25,813 nucleotides of DNA from a virus, in IMG/VR virus record IMGVR_UViG_3300028393_000304, positions 1 to 25,813 of that record, one strand, 5' to 3'. The notes beneath the pieces are model-generated. The model made no database searches, was not told the origin of the DNA, and saw only the letters and a program-made list of their open reading frames with translations. The position numbers and the translations under genes were made by a program. The stretch's first letter is position 1; every line of letters begins with the position of its first letter. Positions 1-8,121 of this stretch are shown one piece after another.

Positions 1-5
1 AAAAC

Positions 6-341
6 ATGACTGTTACAGTTAAAGTCCTAGTACCGGCAAAATACGCCGAAAACGCCCAAACAACCCAGTACACAGCGACTGGCGTTACGGCTATTATTGA
101 CAAGTTCACCGCAACCAACATCAGCGGCTCTGCCGCCACAATCAGCGTGAACTTGGTCACAGTATCTGGTTCTGCCGGTAATACCAACTTGATTACCAAG
201 ACCAAAACTTTGCAGGCGTCTGAAGTTTACACATTTCCTGAATTGGTTGGCCAAGTCCTTGGCGTTGGCGACTTTATCAGTACAATCGCAGGCACAGCCA
301 GCGCAATCAATATCCGCGTTTCTGGACGCGAGGTGACTTAA
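6..341 (+). CDS. small beta-rich phage protein, probably virion-associated
   Basis: A 111-residue protein with no signal peptide or membrane segment. It is rich in Thr, Val, Ala and Ile in alternating patterns that suggest an all-beta fold. I do not recognise a named family. In composition it resembles the 102-residue protein at 25167-25475, which lies between the portal gene and the tailspike, so a small head, neck or tail decoration role is reasonable but inferred. The gene starts five bases into the window, so its ribosome binding site cannot be judged. Its TAA stop shares a base with the ATG of the next gene (TAATG), which indicates one transcript and probable translational coupling with the cupin gene. 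Confidence 0.7.
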   Translation: MTVTVKVLVPAKYAENAQTTQYTATGVTAIIDKFTATNISGSAATISVNLVTVSGSAGNTNLITKTKTLQASEVYTFPELVGQVLGVGDFISTIAGTASAINIRVSGREVT

Positions 342-679
342 TGATCGAACACCACTTTAGTGCAGGTGTATACGCCAAGGAAACACGTATTCCTGCGGGG
401 CATGTTCTTGTGCAGCATAAGCACAAGTTTGATCATCTGTCGATCCTTGCCAGTGGTTCAATTGAATTAATGGTTGACGATGAGCGCAAAATTATTGACG
501 CGCCAGCATGTATAACTATTGAAGCAAATAAACATCATGGCGTAAAATCGCTTACCGATGTTGTGTGGTATTGTATTCACGCCACAGATTGCACAGATAC
601 AGACGAAATTGATGAAGTGTTAATAGTGGCGGGCAATGAAACGCAAGCCCGTGAACTGGCCCAGTGCCTTCAGGAGTAA
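341..679 (+). CDS. cupin-fold protein of the virion gene cluster
   Basis: A 112-residue single-domain protein. It has a cupin motif 1-like stretch: GHVLVQHKHKFDH followed by a Gly about ten residues on (ASGSIEL). A motif 2-like PACITIEANKHHGV follows. The two His of HKH and the later His are the usual metal ligands, but the motif 1 Glu is not obvious. Small cupins are common next to tail and neck genes in short-tailed phages, where their function is mostly unknown; a structural or metal-stabilised role is inferred. It overlaps the upstream gene by one base (TAATG) and is followed four bases later by the ejection protein run. An enzymatic role cannot be excluded. Confidence 0.75.
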   Translation: MIEHHFSAGVYAKETRIPAGHVLVQHKHKFDHLSILASGSIELMVDDERKIIDAPACITIEANKHHGVKSLTDVVWYCIHATDCTDTDEIDEVLIVAGNETQARELAQCLQE

Positions 680-682
680 ATT

Positions 683-1393
683 ATGCCTTGGATGATACCA
701 GCAGCGATTATTGGAAGTTCTTTACTTGGCGGAAGCGCCGCTAAAAGCGCCGCATCTACTCAAGCTGCTGCGGCTGACCGCGCGGCTGAATTTCAAAATC
801 AGCAATATTTACAGACACGTGAAGATCAAGCGCCTTACCGCGCGGCGGGTGTTAACGCTTTGGCTGAACTGCAACGCACCTCTGGTAATGTGCCTGGCGC
901 GTTTAAGTTTGGCAATTATGAATTTAACGCTGATCCAGGCTACGGTTTTCGTTTATCTGAAGGCCAAAAAGCGCTTGATCGCAGCGCCGCCATGCGTGGT
1001 GGTTTGATTTCTGGTGGCGCGTTAAAAGCCGCTACTCGATTTGGTCAAGACATGGGTTCGCAAGAATATCAAAACGCATTTAATCGCGCGCTGACTGAAT
1101 ACAACACCGGCGTGTCTAGTGAGAATCAGTTGTATAACCGTCAAGCCGCATTGGCTGGTATTGGCCAAACCGCTACCAATTTTACAAACAATGCGGGCGC
1201 TACTAATGCGGCTAACGTAGGTAATATGATTACTAACGCAGGGGCTGCTAACGCGGCTGGCCAAGTTGGTATGGCCAACGCTGTTACTGGCGGTTTGGGT
1301 ACTTATCTAAATTACACTCAAAATAATGCTTTACTTAACGCGCTACAAAAAAATCGTGGGTATCCTTCTGGATACGGCGGTTTATTAGATTAA
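683..1393 (+). CDS. putative DNA ejection (internal virion) protein, P22 gp7-like
   Basis: A 236-residue protein. The N-terminus is hydrophobic and Gly/Ala/Ser-rich (IPAAIIGSSLLGGSAAKSAA), followed by an Ala/Gln-rich helical stretch and an Asn/Ala-rich C-terminal half. This composition is typical of small podovirus ejection proteins, which leave the virion with the DNA and help build a channel across the envelope. Size and place support this: proteins of 236, 534 and 649 residues follow in order, compared with 229, 471 and 609 for P22 gp7, gp20 and gp16. The Shine-Dalgarno sequence is GGAG, seven bases before the ATG. Function is inferred from context and composition; no catalytic motif was seen. 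Confidence 0.7.
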   Translation: MPWMIPAAIIGSSLLGGSAAKSAASTQAAAADRAAEFQNQQYLQTREDQAPYRAAGVNALAELQRTSGNVPGAFKFGNYEFNADPGYGFRLSEGQKALDRSAAMRGGLISGGALKAATRFGQDMGSQEYQNAFNRALTEYNTGVSSENQLYNRQAALAGIGQTATNFTNNAGATNAANVGNMITNAGAANAAGQVGMANAVTGGLGTYLNYTQNNALLNALQKNRGYPSGYGGLLD

Positions 1394-1407
1394 AGTAAGG
1401 AACAAAC

Positions 1408-3012
1408 ATGGCTCTCGATCCAAACATTTCTCTTGGCGTTAGAGGTATTGAACTAGCCAATCCTTTGGCGCAATACGCCCAAGTCGCACAAATTCAAAAC
1501 GCTCAGAATCAAAACGCATTGGCGCAATTTCAATTGGGTTCTGCTCAACGCGCAGACCAAGCCGCTATCGCGCAAAATGAGTTATACGCCAAACATTTCA
1601 ACCCAAACACTGGCGGCCTAAACGTAAATGCACTGGTAGAAGAAGCAGCTCAACGTGGTCAAGGTGGCATCATTCCAGGCATTTTAAAGTCTGAAAATGA
1701 ACGATTAAAAGCCGCTGCAGATTTGACCAAACTTAAAAGCGAAACTGAAAAAACACAATTTCAACTTCAAAAAGATAAGCTAGAACATGGTTGGCAATCA
1801 GTAGGCGCGTCTCCAAATCCCGCCGCCGCTGTTCAAAAATTAGTCGAAGGAGTTAAAAAAGGCTATTTTGATATGGTCACTGCCGGGCCAGAAATAAATA
1901 AACTTCAAAGCATGACAACGCCCGAAGAATTTAAAGACTGGCGCGTCAACAAAGTTTTAAGTTTGATGGATGCTAAAGATCAATACGCCGCGACCGTGCC
2001 TAAAATTATGTCCGCGTATGAAGTTTCGCATTTACCAATTTTGCAACAGCAAGCAAACGCCGCAACTAGCAACGCCGCAACAAACCGAGGTCGTTTGGGC
2101 GTTGAAACAAGCGGATTAGGTTTGCGCGCGCTTCAAGCTGACCCATTTAATTTAAATAACGCGCAAAACGTGTTTCCATTAACGGCTCCTGGCGGCGTGG
2201 GTGGCGGCGGCATGGGCGGCGGTGGAGGCGCGCCAGGCGTTGCAGGCGCTCCCCGTGCTGCGGCGCCAACCCCAACGCCAGCAAACGCTCCTGTTGCGGA
2301 TACAATCAGCGGTAGACAAATGCCTTTGGGTCAAGCAATTAATAGTGGTCTGACTGGCCCTGAATTATTGTCTGTCATGCCAAAAAGTTTAGCGGGTCAA
2401 GTAAACGCTATTTTGGAACATCGCGCCGCACCGCCAGCAGGCAACACTACGCGTTCATCTCAATTGATGCAAATTGTGCAAGCCGCTGACCCCACATATG
2501 ACGCACAACAATACAAAACCAAGCAAGGTGTTGAAACTGCATTTACTATTGGTGTGCCGTCACGCACTATTAAAGCAATTAATGTTGCGGATGATCACTT
2601 AAAAGTTTTGAATAGCACAATTGACGCGCTTCAAAATGGTAACGTAAAAGCGTTTAACCAATTAGGCAACACAATTGCGTCGCAATTTGGTTCTCCCGCG
2701 CCAACAGATTTTAACGGTGTTAAAGCTATTGTTGCCGATGAACTTGTAAAAGCTATTCTTGGCGGCGCGGGCGCGTTGGGTGATCGTAAAACCATTCAAG
2801 ACACTGTTAACTCAGCTATGGATCCTGACGCTTTGCGTAGCATGATTAAACGCTACCAACAACTTATGGACGGCCAACGTACAGGTCTTGCAGAACAATA
2901 TAAATCTGGCGGCGGTAATAGTGCTAATGTTCTTAGCTTGCTAAATAAAACCAAACCTGCGGCTACACAAGGAACTGGTGGGTTTACATATCTTGGTAAA
3001 GAGGGCGGATAA
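1408..3012 (+). CDS. putative ejection / internal virion protein, P22 gp20-like position
   Basis: A 534-residue protein. The N-terminal third is Gln/Ala/Asn-rich and strongly helical (repeated QNAQNQNALAQ-type sequence), as in internal virion proteins. A Gly-rich then Pro/Ala-rich linker lies at about residues 257-295, dividing it into an N-terminal helical part and a C-terminal part of about 230 residues. No enzymatic motif was recognised. It is the middle member of the three-gene ejection-protein run, and its TAA overlaps the next ATG by one base (TAATG). AAGGA precedes its own start. The flexible linker fits a protein that must unfold to pass through the portal, but this is inference. Confidence 0.65.
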   Translation: MALDPNISLGVRGIELANPLAQYAQVAQIQNAQNQNALAQFQLGSAQRADQAAIAQNELYAKHFNPNTGGLNVNALVEEAAQRGQGGIIPGILKSENERLKAAADLTKLKSETEKTQFQLQKDKLEHGWQSVGASPNPAAAVQKLVEGVKKGYFDMVTAGPEINKLQSMTTPEEFKDWRVNKVLSLMDAKDQYAATVPKIMSAYEVSHLPILQQQANAATSNAATNRGRLGVETSGLGLRALQADPFNLNNAQNVFPLTAPGGVGGGGMGGGGGAPGVAGAPRAAAPTPTPANAPVADTISGRQMPLGQAINSGLTGPELLSVMPKSLAGQVNAILEHRAAPPAGNTTRSSQLMQIVQAADPTYDAQQYKTKQGVETAFTIGVPSRTIKAINVADDHLKVLNSTIDALQNGNVKAFNQLGNTIASQFGSPAPTDFNGVKAIVADELVKAILGGAGALGDRKTIQDTVNSAMDPDALRSMIKRYQQLMDGQRTGLAEQYKSGGGNSANVLSLLNKTKPAATQGTGGFTYLGKEGG

Positions 3013-4961
3013 TGGCTACCAAATACCGTGTTCAAGGCCCTGATGGCGCCATCCATGTTTTTGAAGGGCCTGATGATGCAACGCCTGCTCAAATAGAATC
3101 GTTTGCGTCTCAAACTTTTAGCGCGGCGCCAGCAGCGGCGCCAACTACTACTGGCATACCAGGCGAGCGCAAAAAACCAACAATGGGCGAACTAGCGTTA
3201 GCATCGCCCCCAGCCCGAATGTTGATGGGCATGGCAACACCTTTGGTTGGCGCGGTGCAACTTGGCGCAAACGTGGGCGATTACATTAACGAAAAGATTG
3301 GCCAGAAACCCGTTGTAAGCAAAGCAATCGCTAATTGGTGGAATGATCTTCAAGCCGCTAAAGAGCGCGGCATGGCTGGCGGCGAAGCGCCAGGCGTCAA
3401 ACCTGTTGACGTTTTGGGTGGCGTTGGCACGTTGATGACCGGCATGATGCAACCATCAAGCGCCATGACAACTGGCAAACAAATTCTTGAAGGCATGAAG
3501 CAAGGTGCGGCATTAGGTGTAGCGCAACCAGGCACAACTAAACTATCAGACCAAGCTGTTGGCGGCGTTGTTGGCGCTACATTAGGTGGCGCGGCACCAA
3601 TTGTTATTCCCGCCGCCGCTAAAGCATTAGGCTGGATGTGGGACGCTGCAACTGGCCGTTTGATCCAAGTCAAAGCTGGCAAAATCATGCGTGAGATTGC
3701 TGGCAATGATTTGGCCGCTATTCAAGCGGCTAATGCCAATGCAGCGCCTGGCCTGACTTCAGCGCAAGCTATTCAAGAAGCAGGTGTTCTTAACCCCGTA
3801 TGGCAAGCTATGGGTCAGCGCGCGCCTACATCCAACGTCGCTTCTGCTAAAGCTGTTAAAGAAGCTGCCGATGTGCAAGGCCGCGTAAATACGCTTGAAG
3901 CAGTTACGCCTAATTTAGCAAAAGCATTATCTGAGCGCGAAGCGGCCGCAACTGCAAACTATGCTGCCGCAAGAGAAGCAGATAGATTACGTTTGGCTGC
4001 ATTAACGGCGCAAGAACAACAGTCTCGTTCTTTAGCAGGAACTGCTGGCCCAACTTTTGAGGCAAAGATTTTGCCTGAATTGCAAGCGTTAAAAAATAAC
4101 CCTGCTATTGTTGCCGCACAAACAGAAGCTAAACGATTGGCCGCAACAAAAGGCGTTGATTTGGGCAAAGACCCAATGAGTACGCTTGAAGGTTTGCATT
4201 ACATGAAGTTAGCAATTGACGCGCAGTTTAAAAGTCCAACTGCTGCAACTGCTTTGCAAAACTACAGCACGGCTGCGTTGCAAAACACTAAATCTCAATT
4301 GTTAGGTGCAATTGATAAGTTGTCGCCAATGTACAGCGGTGCCCGTGTTCAATACGCTTCAATGTCTGAGCCAGTCAATCAAGCGCAAGTTTTGAATAAG
4401 ATGGTAGAAACCCTTAAAGGTTCTGGCGCGGCGGCTGAAAAACCTACTCAATTTTTAAACGCGCTTGGCCAAGGCGAATCTGCATTGCTTAAAAAAGCAG
4501 ATCAAAACCCACGCTTTGGCGGAATCAATGAAGTTTTGACGCCTGAGCAAATGACGGCGGTTAATAAAGTTTCTGGCGAATTGAAACGCGAAGCAACAAT
4601 GGCGCAGTTGGCCAAAGACGGCGCAGAAGCGTTGGCGGGCATTTTGAAAGAGCGAGCGATTACCGCACCTGGTGTTAATGCAACGTCTGCGGTCATTAAC
4701 AAAGTGTCCGGCATTTTGCGCGGCCGTGTTAACGACAAAACACTTGAAGCCGTTGCAAACGGTATGATGTCTGGCAAAAGCGCAAATGAGTTGTTGGCCA
4801 CGCTTCCTACTGTGGAGCGCAACGAAGTTCTTAGGGCGCTTGCTGAATCAAGAGTCACGGGTGCTGAAGCTGGCGCTACGGTAAATGCTTTAGCCCCACG
4901 TCGTAAAAACCAAAACGCGCTTATTCCATCTACCGATGTTGGAACAATAACAGTTCGTTAA
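3012..4961 (+). CDS. putative ejection / internal virion protein, P22 gp16-like position
   Basis: A 649-residue protein, the largest of the ejection run. The first 30 residues form a compact motif (YRVQGPDGAIHVFEGPDDAT, then PAQIESFA). I recognise this kind of segment at the start of other phage internal virion proteins, so it may be a shared docking or packaging element. Residues 60-210 contain hydrophobic Gly/Ala stretches (for example VGGVVGATLGGAAPIVIPAA) that could insert in membrane. The remainder is Ala-rich and helical. No lytic transglycosylase active site was seen. The length is close to P22 gp16 (609 residues), and the gene is followed by the lysis cassette. Exact function is inferred. 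Confidence 0.65.
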   Translation: MATKYRVQGPDGAIHVFEGPDDATPAQIESFASQTFSAAPAAAPTTTGIPGERKKPTMGELALASPPARMLMGMATPLVGAVQLGANVGDYINEKIGQKPVVSKAIANWWNDLQAAKERGMAGGEAPGVKPVDVLGGVGTLMTGMMQPSSAMTTGKQILEGMKQGAALGVAQPGTTKLSDQAVGGVVGATLGGAAPIVIPAAAKALGWMWDAATGRLIQVKAGKIMREIAGNDLAAIQAANANAAPGLTSAQAIQEAGVLNPVWQAMGQRAPTSNVASAKAVKEAADVQGRVNTLEAVTPNLAKALSEREAAATANYAAAREADRLRLAALTAQEQQSRSLAGTAGPTFEAKILPELQALKNNPAIVAAQTEAKRLAATKGVDLGKDPMSTLEGLHYMKLAIDAQFKSPTAATALQNYSTAALQNTKSQLLGAIDKLSPMYSGARVQYASMSEPVNQAQVLNKMVETLKGSGAAAEKPTQFLNALGQGESALLKKADQNPRFGGINEVLTPEQMTAVNKVSGELKREATMAQLAKDGAEALAGILKERAITAPGVNATSAVINKVSGILRGRVNDKTLEAVANGMMSGKSANELLATLPTVERNEVLRALAESRVTGAEAGATVNALAPRRKNQNALIPSTDVGTITVR

Positions 4962-4982
4962 CTTTACCAAAATGGCACAGTA

Positions 4983-5204
4983 ATGGACACTCAAGTTTTA
5001 TTCAACATCGCGGTCAGCTTGGCTGGCTTTTTGGGTGGCTGGGTATTGAACAACATCTACCGATCACTTGAGCGTTTAGATTCTGACGTTCGGTCTATGC
5101 CTTTTAACTACGTCACTCGCGACGACTACCGCGCTGACATGCGTGAGGTTAAAGATATGCTGGCCAAGATTTTTGACAAACTTGATAACAAGGTTGACAA
5201 ATGA
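4983..5204 (+). CDS. small membrane protein with C-terminal coiled coil, lysis cassette
   Basis: A 73-residue protein with one hydrophobic segment near the N-terminus (VLFNIAVSLAGFLGGWVL). A charged helical tail follows that is likely a coiled coil (about residues 28-70, ending in MLAKIFDKLDNKVDK). The charge pattern, acidic before the helix and basic after it, suggests the tail is cytoplasmic. That would resemble haemolysin XhlA-type accessory proteins with the order of parts reversed more than an inner-membrane spanin. It opens the lysis cassette and its stop directly abuts the next start. No strong Shine-Dalgarno sequence precedes it. A holin-accessory or spanin-like role is possible but unproven. 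Confidence 0.6.
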   Translation: MDTQVLFNIAVSLAGFLGGWVLNNIYRSLERLDSDVRSMPFNYVTRDDYRADMREVKDMLAKIFDKLDNKVDK

Positions 5205-5489
5205 ATGCGCTGGTTTTGGTTACTGCTCATATCATTGGTTTTTTGGGCAAATGCCAAAGCACCTTGCACAGTTACAGACTTTTACGCTCTGAGTTGGCTG
5301 GGAAACCCGCTGGAGAGGCATCAAAGATTGTCGGAGTGGCTCACCGCAAATGGTGATAACTGTTCCTCTGAGCAACTAGCGGGTATTTGGAATAACCTTG
5401 CGGCATGGGCAGGAACGGCAGACAGTGCAGAATTAAGAAGCAAAGTTCTGTATTACTACGCTAAAGCTGTTGAGAGGGAAAAGAAATGA
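5205..5489 (+). CDS. secreted periplasmic protein of the lysis cassette
   Basis: A 94-residue protein with a clear signal peptide: a hydrophobic core (WFWLLLISLVFW) and an ANAKA cleavage-like site near residue 19. The mature part has two Cys residues (in APCTVTDF and DNCSSEQ) that could form a disulfide in the periplasm, and a helical Trp-containing C-terminus. No catalytic motif was recognised. It sits between the small membrane protein and a coiled-coil protein, ahead of holin and endolysin, so help in envelope disruption is a fair guess. Its start abuts the upstream stop, and its end overlaps the next gene by ATGA. An alternative start four bases upstream opens another frame (see findings). 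Confidence 0.65.
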   Translation: MRWFWLLLISLVFWANAKAPCTVTDFYALSWLGNPLERHQRLSEWLTANGDNCSSEQLAGIWNNLAAWAGTADSAELRSKVLYYYAKAVEREKK

Positions 5490-5722
5490 TAACCCTGAAC
5501 AAATGGTATCCAATGGTTCAGCCCAACTATGACGCAAGAATGGTTGCATTTGACAAGGCGATGGAAAAGAAACTAGCAGATTACAAATTAGCTGTTGAAT
5601 GTAAAAAACTAGCTATCAAAACGCAAGAATTAGAAGTTGAGCTTTACAACAAGCGAGCTAGAGAAAATACAATTTTGTTGGAGAATATTAACAATCACCG
5701 ACGTTTTGCAATATTTGTATAA
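5486..5722 (+). CDS. small coiled-coil protein, lysis cassette
   Basis: A 78-residue protein without signal peptide or membrane segment. The central part (about residues 24-65) is a charged Lys/Glu/Leu-rich helix with heptad-like spacing, probably a coiled coil. It starts through an ATGA overlap with the secreted protein gene and is followed by the holin gene after a 9-base gap that carries that gene's ribosome binding site. I do not recognise the family. From position it may be a cytoplasmic partner of the lysis proteins, but no sequence feature proves this. Confidence 0.55.
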   Translation: MITLNKWYPMVQPNYDARMVAFDKAMEKKLADYKLAVECKKLAIKTQELEVELYNKRARENTILLENINNHRRFAIFV

Positions 5723-5731
5723 GGATTAAAT

Positions 5732-6139
5732 ATGTTTGGACTAGATGCACTTTTAAGCGTGGGCAACAAGCTCATTGACAAACTGATTCCCGATCCTGAG
5801 CAAAAAGCCAAAGCTCAGATGGAGTTGGCTAAGATGGCGCAGGACGGCGAGCTGGCCAAGATGGCCAACGAAACCAAGTTGTACGAAGTAGAGCAAGAAA
5901 ACGTCACCAGACGCGCTGAAGCGGATATGGCTAGTGACTCATGGCTGTCCAAAAATATTCGCCCTATGACGCTTGTATTCTTGTTGGTGGCCTATTCTGG
6001 CTTTGCCATTGCCTCTATCTTTGAACTTGAGACGCGCGGCGCCTATGTGGAGCTGCTAGGCCAATGGGGCATGTTGGTAATGTCGTTCTATTTTGGCGGA
6101 CGCACAATGGAAAAGATTGCCGAAAGAGTTAAAAAATGA
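5732..6139 (+). CDS. holin of the 3TM (gene-transfer release) family
   Basis: A 135-residue protein. The N-terminus carries an amphipathic segment (FGLDALLSVGNKLIDKLIP) and a charged helical stretch. Two membrane segments follow in the C-terminal half (about residues 79-97 TLVFLLVAYSGFAIASIF, and 108-125 LLGQWGMLVMSFYFGG). The sequence around WLSKNIRPMT and FYFGGRTMEK is typical of the holin family first described from gene transfer agents (Pfam 3TM_holin). Holins open the inner membrane at the programmed time so the endolysin can reach the cell wall. AAGGA precedes the start. It overlaps the endolysin start by ATGA, the usual pairing of holin and endolysin. Confidence 0.85.
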   Translation: MFGLDALLSVGNKLIDKLIPDPEQKAKAQMELAKMAQDGELAKMANETKLYEVEQENVTRRAEADMASDSWLSKNIRPMTLVFLLVAYSGFAIASIFELETRGAYVELLGQWGMLVMSFYFGGRTMEKIAERVKK

Positions 6140-6552
6140 ATCTCTCACCAAACTTTACTTTTGAAGAACTGACGCATACTGACCACCGCAAATATGATAA
6201 TACGCCGAATGATGCAGAACTGGAAAACCTCAAACGCCTCGCAGAATTTCTTGAAGACGTCAAAACTGTATTGGGCGATAAGCCTGTAATGATCAACTCT
6301 GCCTTCAGGAGCAAGGCCGTAAATGATGCAGTGGGTTCATCTGATAAATCTCAGCACCGCACGGGGTCTGCCGCAGACATCCGTGTGCCCGGCATGACGC
6401 CAGACGAAGTGGTCAAAACAATCATTGCTTCGGGTTTACCCTACGATCAAATCATCCGTGAGTTTGACCGTTGGACGCACATTAGTATTGCAGACAAACC
6501 ACGTAAGCAAGCATTAATCATTGATAAACAAGGCACTAGGCCATTTATTTAA
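6136..6552 (+). CDS. endolysin, M15-family D,D/L,D-peptidase
   Basis: A 138-residue single-domain protein. It shows the zinc-peptidase pattern of the M15A_3 family: INSAFRS, then H74 and D81 in QHRTGSAADIRV (H-x6-D), and H115 in WTHIS as the third ligand. The N-terminal FTFEELTHTDH is also usual for these phage enzymes. It is expected to cut peptide cross-links in peptidoglycan. There is no signal peptide and no cell-wall binding domain, so release depends on the holin, whose gene overlaps it by ATGA. The length is normal for a single-domain enzyme of a Gram-negative phage. Confidence 0.88.
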   Translation: MNLSPNFTFEELTHTDHRKYDNTPNDAELENLKRLAEFLEDVKTVLGDKPVMINSAFRSKAVNDAVGSSDKSQHRTGSAADIRVPGMTPDEVVKTIIASGLPYDQIIREFDRWTHISIADKPRKQALIIDKQGTRPFI

Positions 6553-6587
6553 ATAAAAGCGTCATAAACTTTGTATAAGGTGTTGAA

Positions 6588-6962
6588 ATGTCAAACATAC
6601 CGACACCCGAAGATGCACGTTTCTTTGCGCTATGCGTTAAGAAATGGCAAGAAATCCTTAACCTCGGCGACTGGCGTATCGAAAAAGGATTGAAGCCTGC
6701 CAAGCAAGCAATGGCTTCTGTCGAATTCAATGAGAGCGCCCGTTTGGCCACCTACCGTTTAGGTGACTTTGGCGCCGAACAAATAACCCACGAATCCCTT
6801 GATTGCACAGCACTGCATGAATTGCTTCATGTGATGCTGCACGATCTTCTGGCTGCGGCTCAAGACCCTAAGTCATCGCAAGATGACATAGACAAGCAAG
6901 AGCATAGAGTGATTAATTTACTTGAGCGCTTGCTCTCAAAGGATTCAAATGGTGTCAACTAA
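6588..6962 (+). CDS. small HExxH protein, putative zinc metallopeptidase
   Basis: A 124-residue protein with a clear zinc-binding HELLH at residues 77-81, in the helix ALHELLHVMLHDL, and further acidic and His residues downstream (QEHRVINLLERLL) that may supply a third ligand. The N-terminal part (KKWQEILNLGDWRIE) is like that of other phage proteins annotated as putative metallopeptidase. Substrate is unknown. It follows the endolysin and overlaps the metallophosphoesterase gene by 14 bases, so the two are probably co-translated. AAGGTG precedes the start. Whether it is catalytic is inferred only from HExxH. Confidence 0.7.
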   Translation: MSNIPTPEDARFFALCVKKWQEILNLGDWRIEKGLKPAKQAMASVEFNESARLATYRLGDFGAEQITHESLDCTALHELLHVMLHDLLAAAQDPKSSQDDIDKQEHRVINLLERLLSKDSNGVN

Positions 6963-7935
6963 TGGATTGAATTCTTGCACCGATGAAGAATTTTTGGCGC
7001 TGTGGGATCAATATCAATCCACCTCAAAGATTGCCAAAATTTTATGCGTGACTGATCGGGCTGTTGCCTACCGCAGGCGCAGGATGGAAAAAGAGCATGG
7101 TGCTTTGCCAGCGGCAGACCACCGAGGCGCTTTGTACGATGAGAGACAAAAATCATTTTCCCCGTTACGGCAGATTGACCTAGGGATACTGGATGGCACA
7201 GTCATCGTGTTCTCTGACGCACACTTTATACCTGGTCAACGCTCTACCGCCTTTAAAGGACTCCTATGGGCCATAGAGACGTTTAAACCAAAAGCCGTAA
7301 TAGCTAACGGCGACTCATTCGACGGCGCCGCTATTAGCCGCCACGACCCAACCGATCAGCCCGCCACCACAGTTATTCAAGAACTAAAGGCTTGTCAGGG
7401 CGCTTTGGGTGAGATTGAAGAAATTGCCAAGGCAGGGCGACACAATGTCAAATTAATTCACACTTGGGGCAACCATGACGCTCGATTTGCTAACCGACTT
7501 GCTCAACACGCACCACAGTACAAAGACGTTTTGGGATTTAAGATTACCGACCACATCCCTGATTGGGAGTTCTGTTGGGCTTGCTGGCCTACTTCCAAAG
7601 TAATTGTCAAGCACCGATATAAGGGCGGCGTACACGCCACACACAACAACGCCGTCAACGCTGGCGTCAGCGTGGTCACGGGCCACTTACACAGCTTAAA
7701 AGTTACGCCTTTCAATGATTACAACGGCACACGCTACGGGGTGGATACGGGGACGTTAGCCGAACCAGATGGGCCTCAGTTTACGTATGCTGAATTGAAT
7801 CCAAACAATCATAGGTCAGGCTTTGCAGTGCTGACCTTTTTCAATGGTGAGTTGCTTTGGCCTGAGTTAGTCCATTCGTTTAGTGAAGGCTGTATTCAGT
7901 TTAGGGGCGAAGTGATTGATGTGAGCGCGTTTTAG
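6949..7935 (+). CDS. calcineurin-like metallophosphoesterase with N-terminal helix-turn-helix
   Basis: 328 residues from the ATG at 6949, chosen because AAAGGA lies five bases upstream; a TTG nine codons earlier is less likely. Residues about 10-50 look like a helix-turn-helix (ALWDQYQSTSKIAKILCVTD then RAVAYRRRR). The rest has every metallophosphoesterase block in order: SDAH (D90, H92), GDSFDG (D122, D125), GNHD (N175, H176, D177) and GHLH (H246, H248). The fold uses two metals to cleave phosphodiesters or phosphomonoesters. The DNA-binding-like N-terminus suggests a nucleic-acid substrate or DNA-targeted action. It overlaps the HExxH gene by 14 bases and ends the late-side cluster with one small gene. 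Confidence 0.85.
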   Translation: MVSTNGLNSCTDEEFLALWDQYQSTSKIAKILCVTDRAVAYRRRRMEKEHGALPAADHRGALYDERQKSFSPLRQIDLGILDGTVIVFSDAHFIPGQRSTAFKGLLWAIETFKPKAVIANGDSFDGAAISRHDPTDQPATTVIQELKACQGALGEIEEIAKAGRHNVKLIHTWGNHDARFANRLAQHAPQYKDVLGFKITDHIPDWEFCWACWPTSKVIVKHRYKGGVHATHNNAVNAGVSVVTGHLHSLKVTPFNDYNGTRYGVDTGTLAEPDGPQFTYAELNPNNHRSGFAVLTFFNGELLWPELVHSFSEGCIQFRGEVIDVSAF

Positions 7936-7966
7936 CCCCTATAAGGGCAATACAGGATAAAACTAT

Positions 7967-8110
7967 ATGAGTGCTTGGTTAATTGTTCTTACGGGGGTAA
8001 TCTACGCATATATTGCGGTGGAACAGTTGCTTAGGGGAAACCCGTATATGGCAGTCGTATACGCTGGGTATGCGTTTAGTAATGTGGGGCTTTACTTCTT
8101 AGCGAAGTAA
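7967..8110 (+). CDS. 47-residue membrane protein
   Basis: A short gene with AGGA nine bases before ATG. The product is hydrophobic, with two likely membrane helices (AWLIVLTGVIYAYIAV and MAVVYAGYAFSNVGLYFLA) separated by a short polar turn, EQLLRGNP. Very similar tiny proteins are, to my recollection, widespread in phages of aquatic bacteria, with no known function. It lies 31 bases after the metallophosphoesterase gene and is the last rightward gene before the convergent junction. Its last 25 bases form the left arm, loop and part of the right arm of the stem-loop at 8086-8115. Function not assigned. Confidence 0.7.
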   Translation: MSAWLIVLTGVIYAYIAVEQLLRGNPYMAVVYAGYAFSNVGLYFLAK

Positions 8111-8115
8111 GCCCC
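8086..8115. terminator. stem-loop between convergent operons
   Basis: GGGGCTTTACTTC pairs with GAAGTAAGCCCC around a short loop, with one bulged T. The stem covers the stop codon of the 47-aa gene and ends six bases before the stop of the leftward operon, so it could act on both strands. There is no long T tract on either side (AATTTAAT-type sequence only), so it may be a weak terminator or an mRNA-end stabiliser. Confidence 0.55.
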
Positions 8116-8121
8116 ATTTAA

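Noticed and set aside
3350-3706. A leftward 118-codon frame opposite the large ejection protein
   Set aside because: Ala/Pro-rich antisense shadow of an Ala/Gly-rich gene; no start context or function.
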